Shown: piece by piece, positions 8,569-16,556 of the stretch | Layout of the letters: each line of letters opens with the position of its first letter | Position numbering within the stretch: position 1 is the first letter of the stretch | Assembly: GCA_951828385.1 (NCBI GenBank) | Contig: OX639973.1 | Location: 5,137,200-5,201,199, forward strand | Source: an uncultured Poribacteria bacterium | GTDB taxonomy: Bacteria; Poribacteria; WGA-4E; WGA-3G | DNA length: 64,000 nucleotides | Direction: 5' to 3' | Notes under the pieces: generated by a model | Databases searched by the model: none | The model's input: the letters and a program-made list of their open reading frames with translations, nothing else | What the model was told of the DNA's origin: nothing | Translations under genes and position numbers: made by a program

Positions 8569-10038
8569 ATGATCTGGCACATAGCAAAACGAGAAATCCT
8601 TGATAATTTGACGCGTTTTCGATTTGCACTCACATTGATGCTGGTAATGGTGCTGATGGTGATGAATGCCGTGATATTTGTGAGCAGTCAATATCCGCGA
8701 AGGGTCGCGGAATATTCCGAAGATATGCACAAAGCCACTGAATCGCTAAAAAAGAAAAGTCGTAATTTAGGTGAACTTGCAGTAAAAGGTCCAGGCGATC
8801 TGTACAAATCCGTGAGCCCATTAACCTTCATCGCTACCGGTGAAGATGCGAACTTACCAAAGCGAGTTGAAGGCGCTCATAGTGGCGGCTATGGCGTCGG
8901 TATGACAACGCCTGATTTTAGCTTCAGCTACTCTTGGTCAGCGAACTGGTGGCTTCAGTATCCACAGGATATATCCCGCAAAAATGATTCATTGCCCAAT
9001 TTCACAGAATTAGATTGGACATTCATCATCGGGTTGGTTATGAGTTTTATGGCGATTCTGTTCACTTATGATGCAATTTCTGGAGAGCGTGAAACTGGAA
9101 CGTTAAACTTGCTCATGGCTAATTCTGTATCCCGTGCTACTGTGCTTCTGGGGAAATTCATGGGAGCATTCCTGAGCATTATGGGCCCGTTAATCGTGGG
9201 AATATTATTGAATTTACTGATTGTCAGCGCGTCGGACCTGGTATCACTCAATGGAGGCGAATGGACGAGAGTTGGGATAGTCTTTGTTACTTCTGCACTC
9301 TACATCTCAATATTCTTATGGCTCGGACTGCTTATTTCAAGTCAATTTTCTAATTCATCAAGCAGCTTGTTGACATTGTTGCTAATTTGGATCGTATTTG
9401 CGGTGCTTATACCGAACACGATGGGAGTATTAGCAAGCGGTTTCCAACAGGTCTCCTCAAGAAGCGAAATTTCTCGGATAACAAAAGCAAAGGAAGACGA
9501 AATTGATAACCGGCACAAAGCAGGCGATAAGCTTTATCGAACAGGCTCGCCTTCTGACAAGCCTCCTAAAATTGAAGTGTTACGGATGTGGGCTGACTAT
9601 CTAAACGAACATGCTGATGCCAAGAGCGTCCTCAATGATGAACATCTCAATAAGCAGTTTGCACAGGTTGAGTTCACCCAACAAATTACGCGGCTATCCC
9701 CAGCGGCTATCTACAAATATGCCGTAGAATCTCTCGCTGGAACGGGATTTGCCAGACATAAAAGATTTATTCAACAAGCACGGCGTTATAGACAACAATT
9801 TACTGACTTCATCAAATCCGAGGATAGCGCAGATAAAGAAAGCTACCACGTCTATTTTGTAAAGGAAGGGTTATCCCAAAAACCGGTTGCTTTTAACAGT
9901 ATTCCTAAATTTTCAGAACAACTGACGCTGAACATCACTTTTGAAGGGGCAGCGTTGGATCTGACGTTGTTAGTCTCACTCGCGCTACTCCTGTTTATGG
10001 CGGCTGTTTTAGTATTTATGAGAGGTGATGTTAAATAA
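8569..10038 (+). CDS. ABC-2 type transporter permease (paralogue of the preceding gene)
   Basis: 489-aa membrane protein with the same plan as its neighbour: helix 1 at ~residues 22-40, a large outside loop, then helices from ~150 with LFTYDAISGERETGTLNLLM, which corresponds to the SYDAISREKEAGTL motif of the first permease. A second soluble stretch follows and a C-terminal helix (LTLLVSLALLLFMAAVLVFM) ends the protein. AAAAGGA lies 8-14 bp before the ATG. The pair clearly arose by duplication and would form the membrane part of one exporter. It ends before a perfect hairpin at 10085-10103 that separates it from the convergent PhyH gene. Confidence 0.85.
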   Translation: MIWHIAKREILDNLTRFRFALTLMLVMVLMVMNAVIFVSSQYPRRVAEYSEDMHKATESLKKKSRNLGELAVKGPGDLYKSVSPLTFIATGEDANLPKRVEGAHSGGYGVGMTTPDFSFSYSWSANWWLQYPQDISRKNDSLPNFTELDWTFIIGLVMSFMAILFTYDAISGERETGTLNLLMANSVSRATVLLGKFMGAFLSIMGPLIVGILLNLLIVSASDLVSLNGGEWTRVGIVFVTSALYISIFLWLGLLISSQFSNSSSSLLTLLLIWIVFAVLIPNTMGVLASGFQQVSSRSEISRITKAKEDEIDNRHKAGDKLYRTGSPSDKPPKIEVLRMWADYLNEHADAKSVLNDEHLNKQFAQVEFTQQITRLSPAAIYKYAVESLAGTGFARHKRFIQQARRYRQQFTDFIKSEDSADKESYHVYFVKEGLSQKPVAFNSIPKFSEQLTLNITFEGAALDLTLLVSLALLLFMAAVLVFMRGDVK

Positions 10039-10084
10039 TAATCTTTGGGTTTTCGGATTTCCAAGAGGTGCTGAACCGTCGTAG

Positions 10085-10103
10085 GGGCTGGGTCTCCCAG
10101 CCC
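10085..10103. terminator. Perfect hairpin between convergent genes
   Basis: GGGCTGGG-TCT-CCCAGCCC, an 8-bp perfect stem with a 3-base loop. It lies between the ends of the second permease and the minus-strand PhyH gene. No clear T-run follows on either strand, so it could be a bidirectional Rho-independent-like stop or a dispersed intergenic palindrome. Confidence 0.5.
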
Positions 10104-10175
10104 GTCATCAACGGACAATGTGCATATTTAATACTTAAACTTGTTTATGTGTTCAACATTCCGCGTCTATTAATG

Positions 10176-11024
10176 TTAATCAACAGCAGGACGTGGTGGG
10201 TTGCCCCAATGTCCGTTTTTATCCGCTCCACTCACGACGACACCTTCTTGATCCCAGCGATAGGATGCTTGGACATCAGTGGAGCAATAGCGTAATGTAA
10301 GACCACAGCGTCGTTTCGGTGACGGATTGGCGTTTGATCCGTGCAAAAGCAGATCGGTGTGGATAGAGATTTCGCCTGCTTTGAGTTCAACGTTAACGGT
10401 TTCACCGTACTGTTCAGCGTCTTCGACGACTTGACCCAACACACTGTTTTCGTCGGGGTCGCTGTGCCGAGGTGTCAAGTGTCCTAAGTGATGTGAGCCG
10501 GCAATAAACCGCATCGCGCCGTTTTCGACAGTGGCATCGTCAATCGCGAGCCAGACGGTAACGGTTTTCGAGGGCGTGAGAGGCCAGTAACCCGCATCTT
10601 GATGCCAACCGACAGTTTTCGAGTCGTGCGGCATTTTGCAGAAGTAGTGCGCACCCCAGCCGATAACGTCCTCGCCGATTATATCTTTTACACAGGCAAC
10701 AATCTTTGGGTGCGTGAGAAGATCATAGACCTTGCCGTATTTTATATGGGCGGAGATAATTGAGTAGCTGCTGCCGCCTGCCGCGATAACGTTTTCTAAT
10801 AAGGCATCGAAGTACTGGCGGTGTTCACCGATTTCGGCTGCATCGAAAATCGGGATACCTTTGATATAGCCGACGCGATTGAAATCCGTCACCTGTTCCT
10901 GAGTCAGCACCTTTGGCTGCTCGGTGACGCTTGGATAAAACTGAAGATCGCGTCCTATTTCAGCGAGTTGTGCCGGGGTCGGCATGATTTTCTCGGTCTT
11001 GTAAGCTACGCTTTGGGTTGACAT
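10176..11024 (-). CDS. Phytanoyl-CoA dioxygenase (PhyH) family protein
   Basis: Second Fe(II)/2-oxoglutarate-type oxygenase of the window, 282 aa. The metal site is VGWHQDAGYWPLTPSKTVTV (HxD, ~residues 136-140) and the distal His in DLLLHGSNANPSPKRRCGLT, followed by the Arg pair that should hold 2-oxoglutarate. NGAMRFIAGSHHLGHL is the conserved strand before the distal part. AAGGTG lies upstream of the ATG at 11024. The sequence is distant from the PhyH protein at 3022 (different loops and N-terminus), so they are separate subfamilies rather than a recent duplication. It stands alone on its strand, divergent from the KOW-like gene at 11219. Substrate unknown. Confidence 0.9.
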   Translation of the reverse strand: MSTQSVAYKTEKIMPTPAQLAEIGRDLQFYPSVTEQPKVLTQEQVTDFNRVGYIKGIPIFDAAEIGEHRQYFDALLENVIAAGGSSYSIISAHIKYGKVYDLLTHPKIVACVKDIIGEDVIGWGAHYFCKMPHDSKTVGWHQDAGYWPLTPSKTVTVWLAIDDATVENGAMRFIAGSHHLGHLTPRHSDPDENSVLGQVVEDAEQYGETVNVELKAGEISIHTDLLLHGSNANPSPKRRCGLTLRYCSTDVQASYRWDQEGVVVSGADKNGHWGNPPRPAVD

Positions 11025-11079
11025 TGTTGTTTCACCTTATCGAAATTCTGATTTCATTTTAGCATAAATACAATGAAAA

Positions 11080-11088
11080 TGGTATAAT
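11080..11088 (+). promoter_or_regulatory. Extended -10 promoter element upstream of the KOW-like gene
   Basis: TGGTATAAT matches an extended -10 (TGn-TATAAT). No good -35 box is seen 17 bp upstream (TAGCAT). Transcription would start ~125 bp before the coding region, leaving a leader with the long inverted repeat at 11109-11167. Confidence 0.45.
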
Positions 11089-11108
11089 ATATTAGGTATT
11101 CAGTTATT

Positions 11109-11167
11109 GGTCATCGGTTGTTGGTAATCAACTATCAGAAGATCTTTCTATAAACAAACCGATGACC
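11109..11167. repeat. 11-bp perfect inverted repeat in a leader
   Basis: GGTCATCGGTT (11109-11119) and AACCGATGACC (11157-11167) pair perfectly around a 37-base loop. It lies in the presumed 5' leader of the gene at 11219. Similar wording (catcagttgttgg, tgataactg) occurs at ~48.2 and 49.7 kb, so this may be one member of a degenerate intergenic repeat family. Confidence 0.55.
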
Positions 11168-11218
11168 TAATTTTAAAAAATCATATTACAAATTATCTCT
11201 TGAAATTGAGGCTTTTTA

Positions 11219-12355
11219 ATGGCGCATGCATATACCCCCGGTCTTAAAGTTACCGAGGGAATGACGATTCAAAAAGAACGTCGGCTCCCCCTTGAAGGCG
11301 AGGTACTCGTCGAAGCCGGTGTAACAGTCAAGGCAGAGGATGTCGTCGCGAAGGCGGATCTGCCGGGCAATGTTCAACTGTTGAATGTTGCGAACCTACT
11401 CAGTGTCCCGCCGGAAGAAGTTGCGGAACACATGCTTAAATCTGTCGGTGCAGCCGTCTCGGAAGACGAGATTATTGCAACCACAAAAGGGATTTTCGGA
11501 CTTTTTAAATCGCAGGCGCGTTCGCCGATTGACGGCACGATTGAGTCGGTATCGGATGTCACGGGCCAAGTGATCCTGCGTGAACCGCCTATTCCTGTCG
11601 AAGTTAAAGCCTACACCGACGGAACAGTAACGGCGACGTATCCGAATGAAGGTGTCACCGTGGAGACTTACGGCACTTATATCCAAGGTATCTTCGGGAT
11701 CGGTGGTGAGACGATTGGGGACTTAACCGTTGTCGCAGAATCGCCGGATGATGCATTGACGGCTGAACAGATACAGTCTGAGCATCGGGATAAAATTTTG
11801 GTTGGCGGATCACTCGTCACGACCGATGCAATTCAAAAAGCAATCCAAAACGGTGTTAAAGGCATCATCGCGGGTGGGATGGATGACGCGGATCTGCGCG
11901 AACTTCTCGGTTATGAGCTCGGTGTGGCAATTACCGGGTCTGAGGAGATCGGAATTACATTGGTGATTACAGAGGGGTTCGGGCGCATCGAGATGGCGGC
12001 GCAGACGTTCACGCTTCTGAAAGTACGGGAGGATATGAAAACCTCTATCAACGGTGCGACGCAGATTCGGGCTGGCGTTGTCCGTCCAGAGATCCTGATT
12101 CCGTTCATGTCTGATACGGCAGCAACAGCGTCCGACGCTGTGGATGGTGCGATGGAAGGCGTTCTAAGGGTTGGCAGTTCAGTGCGCGTCATCAGGGAAC
12201 CGTATTTTGGGAAATTAGGACGCGTCACGGAACTGCCAGTAGAACTCCAGAATTTGGAGACGGAGGCACAGGTACGGGTCTTGCGCGTCGAACTCGAAAA
12301 CGGCGAACAGACGACACTGCCGCGCGCGAACGTTGAAGCAATTGAAGGGTCTTAA
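11219..12355 (+). CDS. Conserved KOW-like / barrel-sandwich protein of unknown function
   Basis: 378-aa protein that I recognise only in outline. Residues ~1-130 are beta-rich with alternating Gly/Val/Glu as in barrel-sandwich (lipoyl-like) folds: KERRLPLEGEVLVEAGVTVK, and ARSPIDGTIESVSDVTGQVI. The middle (~195-300) has alpha/beta text such as GVKGIIAGGMDDADLRELLG and EEIGITLVITEGFG. The C-terminus (~320-375) holds a KOW-like piece, VGSSVRVIREPYFGKLGRVT, of the kind seen in NusG and ribosomal proteins. There is no signal peptide or membrane helix, so it is cytoplasmic. GAGG is 7 bp before the ATG. Its last 4 bp overlap the convergent FG-GAP gene. The modular make-up suggests binding to nucleic acid or a large complex, but that is inference. 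Confidence 0.7.
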   Translation: MAHAYTPGLKVTEGMTIQKERRLPLEGEVLVEAGVTVKAEDVVAKADLPGNVQLLNVANLLSVPPEEVAEHMLKSVGAAVSEDEIIATTKGIFGLFKSQARSPIDGTIESVSDVTGQVILREPPIPVEVKAYTDGTVTATYPNEGVTVETYGTYIQGIFGIGGETIGDLTVVAESPDDALTAEQIQSEHRDKILVGGSLVTTDAIQKAIQNGVKGIIAGGMDDADLRELLGYELGVAITGSEEIGITLVITEGFGRIEMAAQTFTLLKVREDMKTSINGATQIRAGVVRPEILIPFMSDTAATASDAVDGAMEGVLRVGSSVRVIREPYFGKLGRVTELPVELQNLETEAQVRVLRVELENGEQTTLPRANVEAIEGS

Positions 12356-13470
12356 CTGAATAGGTTCTCATACCACTTCACATTGCCGGTGCTCAGGCCG
12401 CTCGCTACGATATCCAATCTACCGTTTCCGTTCACGTCTAAGACGTGCATCTGTCCGACACCTAATCCGCCGTTGTCAATCGTCTCTTTACGCCAATGGT
12501 TATGCGCCAGATTCTCTGGACGATAGAGGTGCAAACTTGTGCCTTCGCCGTTATAACCACAGATGACCTCAAGGATACCATCGTCATCAACGTCAACGGC
12601 AGCGAGGGAATGCCCGCGGTTGAGCGTGTCATCAATGAGGTGACGCTCCCACGGATCGGCCCGTAGATCACCCGTAGCTTTATACCAGACGAGATTGTTC
12701 CCGTGCCACGGTTCAATCGCTAAAATTTCATTGACACCGTCGCCATCAATGTCTGCAGCGTATGTATCGCTACACTCGCGATCACTGATGATCCATTTGC
12801 CCCAGTCGTCCGTCATCGGGTTAGTAGGGGGTTCATACCAAATTAAGCCTTCTGTGCAGCTAATCAGTACATCATCGCGTCCATCTTGGTCTACGTCGTT
12901 GATACTCAAACCGTGATTGATGTGAAGGGAATCGTCAAGCAGATGGGATCGCCAAGAGGCTGTGTCTTGTGGGGTATCTGACAGTTCATAGCACCAGAGG
13001 GAACCCGGACTGTACCACTCTCCGGGTTTGCCGTCTTCACCGCGAATTGAGGCGACGATGAGAAAAGGCGTTGCGTTCGACCCTTTTTCTGACAAATTTG
13101 CAAGTGCGATGCGGTGGATAAACGGAACGTCAGCGATGTGGTGGCTTTTCCAATTCTGTCCGTCTTGTGCTGGTGCTTCGAGCCAATGGAGGTAGCCACC
13201 GGCAGCGTTCACACCACGGTTAAAACCGCTGCCAACGATGAGATCGGGGGTGCCGGTGCCAGTGAGATCGTAAGGTGCGATAGTAATATGTCCGCTGCCC
13301 TGATCGGTCACGAGATGTCTTTTCCAGTGGGGTGCTTCGTACCAAGCAATGATCGGTTCGCCTGTGGAGCCTGCAATGATGTCGAGTTGACCGTCGCCGT
13401 TTATATCGGCGACTGTGAGTCCGTAAACGCTTTTGAAGGTGTTGTCAAGTAGATGTCCTTTGAACTTCAC
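12352..13470 (-). CDS. FG-GAP / VCBS repeat beta-propeller protein
   Basis: 372 aa made of about seven repeats of the VCBS/FG-GAP type, each with a Ca-binding-like DxDxDG loop: DINGDGQLDIIAGS near residue 20, DVDQDGRDDVLISC, DIDGDGVNEILAIE, DVDDDGILEVICGY and DVNGNGRLDIVASG near the C-terminus. Each is followed by a WYE or WYK strand (IAWYEAPHWKRHLV, LIWYEPP, LVWYKATG, VKWYENLFS). Such proteins form integrin-alpha-like propellers. I see no signal peptide at the chosen ATG, so location is uncertain. The start is preceded by GGAGG (in GAGGAGGTCAACCGTG). The closing strand pairs the first and last repeats, as usual for complete propellers, so the gene looks intact. Function is unknown. Confidence 0.88.
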   Translation of the reverse strand: MKFKGHLLDNTFKSVYGLTVADINGDGQLDIIAGSTGEPIIAWYEAPHWKRHLVTDQGSGHITIAPYDLTGTGTPDLIVGSGFNRGVNAAGGYLHWLEAPAQDGQNWKSHHIADVPFIHRIALANLSEKGSNATPFLIVASIRGEDGKPGEWYSPGSLWCYELSDTPQDTASWRSHLLDDSLHINHGLSINDVDQDGRDDVLISCTEGLIWYEPPTNPMTDDWGKWIISDRECSDTYAADIDGDGVNEILAIEPWHGNNLVWYKATGDLRADPWERHLIDDTLNRGHSLAAVDVDDDGILEVICGYNGEGTSLHLYRPENLAHNHWRKETIDNGGLGVGQMHVLDVNGNGRLDIVASGLSTGNVKWYENLFS

Positions 13471-13499
13471 GGTTGACCTCCTCGTATGCTTATCCCCAT

Positions 13500-13946
13500 C
13501 TAAGGGTTGCGAAAAAATCGGACGATTCCTGGCTCTATCTCATACCCGACATCCGACCAGAAGGCAACCGCCCCCGGATACTTCTCTTCGACGAGTGCTG
13601 TGATGCGTTTAACACCGAGTTTCGCTAAACGCTTTTCGCCTTCTTTGACCAATGCGCGCCCAATACCACGCCGTCGGTAGTCAGGGTGAACGGCTATGCG
13701 ATACATATTGCCGCGCCATCCATCGAAAGTAGCGATTAAGGAGCCAATGATGTATCGATCCGCCTCAGCAATTAAAACCGATGCAGAACTTTCTATTGCG
13801 CCCCGGATGTCTGCAATCGTATCTGTGACACTCGGAGATGTGCCAGCAGCCTGCCATAATCTCAGAAGTGCTTCTGCTTCTTCTGGATGACACTCTCGGA
13901 TGAAGAACGGATCTGTGAGGGTATTTGTATTGTCGGACACATCCAC
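13500..13946 (-). CDS. GNAT family N-acetyltransferase
   Basis: 148-aa acetyltransferase of the Gcn5-related type. Motif A, the acetyl-CoA pyrophosphate loop, is RIAVHPDYRRRGIGRALV (~residues 81-98). It is followed by the typical helix and LVEEKYPGAVAFWSDVGYEI, the motif B strand-helix. Length and order match stand-alone RimI-like enzymes. The start is a GTG at 13946 because no in-frame ATG fits. The gene lies 17 bp downstream of ilvC on the same strand and is probably the last gene of the ilv operon. The substrate is unknown. Confidence 0.82.
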   Translation of the reverse strand: MDVSDNTNTLTDPFFIRECHPEEAEALLRLWQAAGTSPSVTDTIADIRGAIESSASVLIAEADRYIIGSLIATFDGWRGNMYRIAVHPDYRRRGIGRALVKEGEKRLAKLGVKRITALVEEKYPGAVAFWSDVGYEIEPGIVRFFRNP

Positions 13947-13963
13947 CTTTGTATAAGGACAGC

Positions 13964-14956
13964 CTATTCGTCAAGCCAACTCATCATGCTTCGCAGATTT
14001 TTCCCGACTTCTTCGATCTGATGTTCTTCTTCCTGTCGGCGGAGCGCGCCGAGAACAGGTTGGTTCGCCTCATTTTCAAGCACCCACTCACGTGCGAAGA
14101 CACCACCTTGAACGTCCTTCAAGATTTGGCGCATCTTATCGCGAACGCTATCATCAATGAGCTGCGGCCCCCGTGTGAGATCACCGTATTCGGCGGTATT
14201 GCTGACATCGTTCCGCATTTTGCTCAACCCGCCGGTATAGATCAAGTCAACAATCAATTTCAATTCGTGAAGGCACTCAAAATAAGCCATCTCTGGTTGA
14301 TAACCGGCTTCAACGAGCGTATCAAAAGCAGCTTTGATGAGTGCGGCAGTTCCGCCACACAACACGGCTTGCTCACCGAAGAGATCGGTCTCGGTCTCCT
14401 CACGGAACGTCGTCTCAATGACTCCGGCACGCGTGCCACCGATACCTTTTGCATAAGCGAGTGCAACATCGCGCGCGAGACCGCTGGTGTCTTGATGGAT
14501 AGCAATGAGACAGGGTACACCGCCACCGCCTTCAAACACTTCACGAACAAGCGAACCGGGTCCCTTCGGCGCAATCATTGCGACATCAATATCGCTGGCA
14601 GGCACAATCTGTCCAAAATGGACGCTGAATCCATGTGAGACGAGGAGCATATTGCCTGCCTCCATGTTCGGGGCGATCTGGTCGCGATAAACAGCTGCGT
14701 GCCGTTCGTCAGGTATGAGTACCTGGACGATATCTGCCATCGCTGCGGCTTCCTCAACGTTCTTGACGGTCAAACCTTCCGCCTCTGCGCGGGCTTTTGA
14801 ACGGCTGCCTTCGTATAGTGCGACAATCACGTTGGCACCGCTGTCTTTGAGGTTTAGCGACTGCGCGCGTCCTTGCGCACCATAACCGACGACGGCGACG
14901 GTACGCTCTTTCAATAAATCAAAATCGGCATCACTCTCGTAATAAATCGTTGCCAT
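13964..14956 (-). CDS. ilvC: Ketol-acid reductoisomerase
   Basis: Second enzyme of valine/isoleucine synthesis: isomerises and reduces 2-acetolactate (or 2-aceto-2-hydroxybutyrate) to the dihydroxy acid with NAD(P)H and Mg2+. 330 aa, the short class I form. The Rossmann motif is [17 protein letters not shown] (~residues 24-40). [14 protein letters not shown] and the Mg-binding acidic region [16 protein letters not shown] plus [20 protein letters not shown] in the knotted C-terminal domain are all present. AGGAAGAG is just upstream of the ATG. It lies downstream of ilvB and ilvN, separated from them by an IS605-type insertion, and upstream of a GNAT gene. The T-box leader at 19081-19380 should control it if transcription passes the insertion. 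Confidence 0.97.
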   Translation of the reverse strand: MATIYYESDADFDLLKERTVAVVGYGAQGRAQSLNLKDSGANVIVALYEGSRSKARAEAEGLTVKNVEEAAAMADIVQVLIPDERHAAVYRDQIAPNMEAGNMLLVSHGFSVHFGQIVPASDIDVAMIAPKGPGSLVREVFEGGGGVPCLIAIHQDTSGLARDVALAYAKGIGGTRAGVIETTFREETETDLFGEQAVLCGGTAALIKAAFDTLVEAGYQPEMAYFECLHELKLIVDLIYTGGLSKMRNDVSNTAEYGDLTRGPQLIDDSVRDKMRQILKDVQGGVFAREWVLENEANQPVLGALRRQEEEHQIEEVGKNLRSMMSWLDE

Positions 14957-14995
14957 AAAGTCTCTTCCTTTTCGTATTCTTCTATGATAAATAAA

Positions 14996-15017
14996 GGAGC
15001 GACCGGTAGATCGCTCC
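14996..15017 (-). terminator. Hairpin with T-rich tail after tnpB
   Basis: GGAGCGA-N8-TCGCTCC, a 7-bp perfect stem. On the minus strand it is followed by TTTATTTAT, so it can act as a Rho-independent stop between tnpB and ilvC. If it works, ilvC would need read-through or its own promoter. Confidence 0.5.
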
Positions 15018-15028
15018 TACGAGGCGTG

Positions 15029-16339
15029 TCAACTACCCAAGCCTAAAGACTTGGGCTTGTTAAGAGCGTCAAACAACGTTAACTGTGTTGCGTTCTGAAA
15101 GCCTTTGTCTCGTGCTTCGTTCTTGTTTCTCGTTTCTTCGAGGGTGGTAACCCACCGCTCTCCACGAAGGGCAGCAGCTGCCCTAAGAAGTATGTTTATC
15201 GCAGCGTTGTGGTCTCGGTCTAAAACCGTGCCACAAAACTGACAGTTAAAAGTGCGTATCGCCAGAGAGAGTTTCTTTGGCGACTTCTGACCACAACTTG
15301 AGCAGATTTGCGAGGTGTCTTTAGGGTCTACTTGATGGAAGTGCAAACCGTCTCTTTCGGAAACCATGTCCGCACACCATTTAAAGAAGGTTGCCCAAGA
15401 CGCGTCGCTGATACTCTTGCTGAGGTGCTGGTTCTTTACCATGTTAGAGACCCGTAAGTCCTCTGCCACTAATACATTGTTTTTCTGGTGGTGGTAGAGT
15501 TTATAGACGAGTTTGCCGATAAAATCTTTACGTCTGTTTGTTGTTCGCTCATGGTGTAAAGCGAGTTTGTGTTGTTGTTTCTTTCTACGGTGGCTACCTG
15601 TTTTCTTACGAGACAGGTCTCTCGCGTGTTTCCGGGTCCGACCTTCTGCTTGGCGATACCAGCGCGGGTTGTCCTCTTTTTCACCATCGGAAGTTGTGAG
15701 ATAGTGCGTTGTGCCGACATCAACAGCAATCGCATCAGTCGGTTCAACTTTCGGTGTATCGGGCAGTTCACAGGAGATATGAGCATACCAGCCACTCGCT
15801 TTTTTTACCAGCGACACTTCTTTCGGATCGCCTTCTAACGGGCGGTGCATGTATATCTTGACTTCACCTAACCCCGGCACTTTGAGTCGGTCGTGTTTCC
15901 ATGCTGTTTCACGGATAGGCGTCTGGCGAACTTTTACAACTTTTTTCTCTCTGTCTTTTGTCTTTCGCTGAACAACTTTCGGATATTTGCGAAGTTTCCA
16001 CGACATAGACCTAATCCGTTTATGGTGTCTTGGATAGCCTTTTTTCGCAGCACCGGCTTCGCACCGGCTATAGAAACCGTCGTAAGCTTTGTCCGTGCGT
16101 TCCAAAATACACACTTGCATATCTTGGGGCACTTCACGGAAGTCGGCATATTTTTTACGAGCCACTGTCAACTTCTGTTGCTGAGCGTAGCAAGACACCC
16201 GTTCACCTTCAGTCTCCCACGCAACCTTGCGATCATGGCGAGCAGAGTTCTGAAGTTCACAAAGGTGGTCTAACCACCTTAATAATGTTTGTTCCTGTGT
16301 TTGTGTCGGATACACAGGGCACCTAAAAGTTATATTCAT
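15029..16339 (-). CDS. tnpB: IS605-family TnpB (RNA-guided nuclease-type transposon protein)
   Basis: 436-aa TnpB/OrfB, the transposon-encoded ancestor of Cas12 that uses a right-end-derived RNA to cut DNA. The three RuvC-like acidic residues are all visible: D in AIAVDVGTTHYLTT (~residue 207), E in VLVAEDLRVSNM (~residue 296) and D in LDRDHNAAINI (~residue 385). The zinc ribbon CSSCG...CQFCG (~residues 348-374) is intact. The N-terminal OrfB_IS605 HTH region (QTQEQTLLRWLDHL) is complete. No tnpA (Y1 transposase) is nearby, so this is a tnpB-only element. The gene lies between ilvN and ilvC on the same strand. The last ten codons are encoded by the right-end palindrome (NKPKSLGLGS), as often seen in this group. 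Confidence 0.93.
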   Translation of the reverse strand: MNITFRCPVYPTQTQEQTLLRWLDHLCELQNSARHDRKVAWETEGERVSCYAQQQKLTVARKKYADFREVPQDMQVCILERTDKAYDGFYSRCEAGAAKKGYPRHHKRIRSMSWKLRKYPKVVQRKTKDREKKVVKVRQTPIRETAWKHDRLKVPGLGEVKIYMHRPLEGDPKEVSLVKKASGWYAHISCELPDTPKVEPTDAIAVDVGTTHYLTTSDGEKEDNPRWYRQAEGRTRKHARDLSRKKTGSHRRKKQQHKLALHHERTTNRRKDFIGKLVYKLYHHQKNNVLVAEDLRVSNMVKNQHLSKSISDASWATFFKWCADMVSERDGLHFHQVDPKDTSQICSSCGQKSPKKLSLAIRTFNCQFCGTVLDRDHNAAINILLRAAAALRGERWVTTLEETRNKNEARDKGFQNATQLTLFDALNKPKSLGLGS

Positions 16340-16545
16340 GGATTATCAGATATCAGGATTTTATCCCCTAACAAGTGGGAGGCAAGTCCGCAACCTTGCG
16401 GTTACGCTTGTTAGACTTGCCAACCTGATACTATCATTATACTACTTTTTTAATCCAATGTCAAATCTTTTTTCAACCGTTGGGTCTAATTCACTCAGGC
16501 GGTTTTTCCTCCCAAGTCTAAAGACTTGGGCTTCCAAACCGAAAC
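15030..16545 (-). mobile_element. IS200/IS605-type tnpB-only insertion element
   Basis: A ~1.5-kb element framed by two subterminal palindromes in the same orientation: CCCAAGCCTAAAGACTTGGG (15036-15055, right end in the gene direction) and CCCAAGTCTAAAGACTTGGG (16511-16530, left end). Same-direction palindromes without inverted terminal repeats are the hallmark of IS200/IS605. Exact cleavage sites cannot be read without an empty site. It separates ilvN from ilvC. A guide RNA would be expected to overlap the tnpB 3' end and the right end (about 15030-15150, minus strand). Confidence 0.85.
16351..16430 (-). promoter_or_regulatory. Highly structured leader between the IS left end and tnpB
   Basis: Four exact pairings lie within 80 bases: TATCAGG/CCTGATA (16351-16357 with 16424-16430) encloses the rest; CTAACAAG/CTTGTTAG (16368-16375 with 16407-16414); GGCAAGTC/GACTTGCC (16381-16388 with 16414-16421); CCGCAA/TTGCGG (16388-16393 with 16396-16401). 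The second and third pairs interleave, which is pseudoknot topology. It lies 11-91 bases upstream of the tnpB start codon. Confidence 0.6.
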
Positions 16546-16556
16546 GTTGGTGAAAA

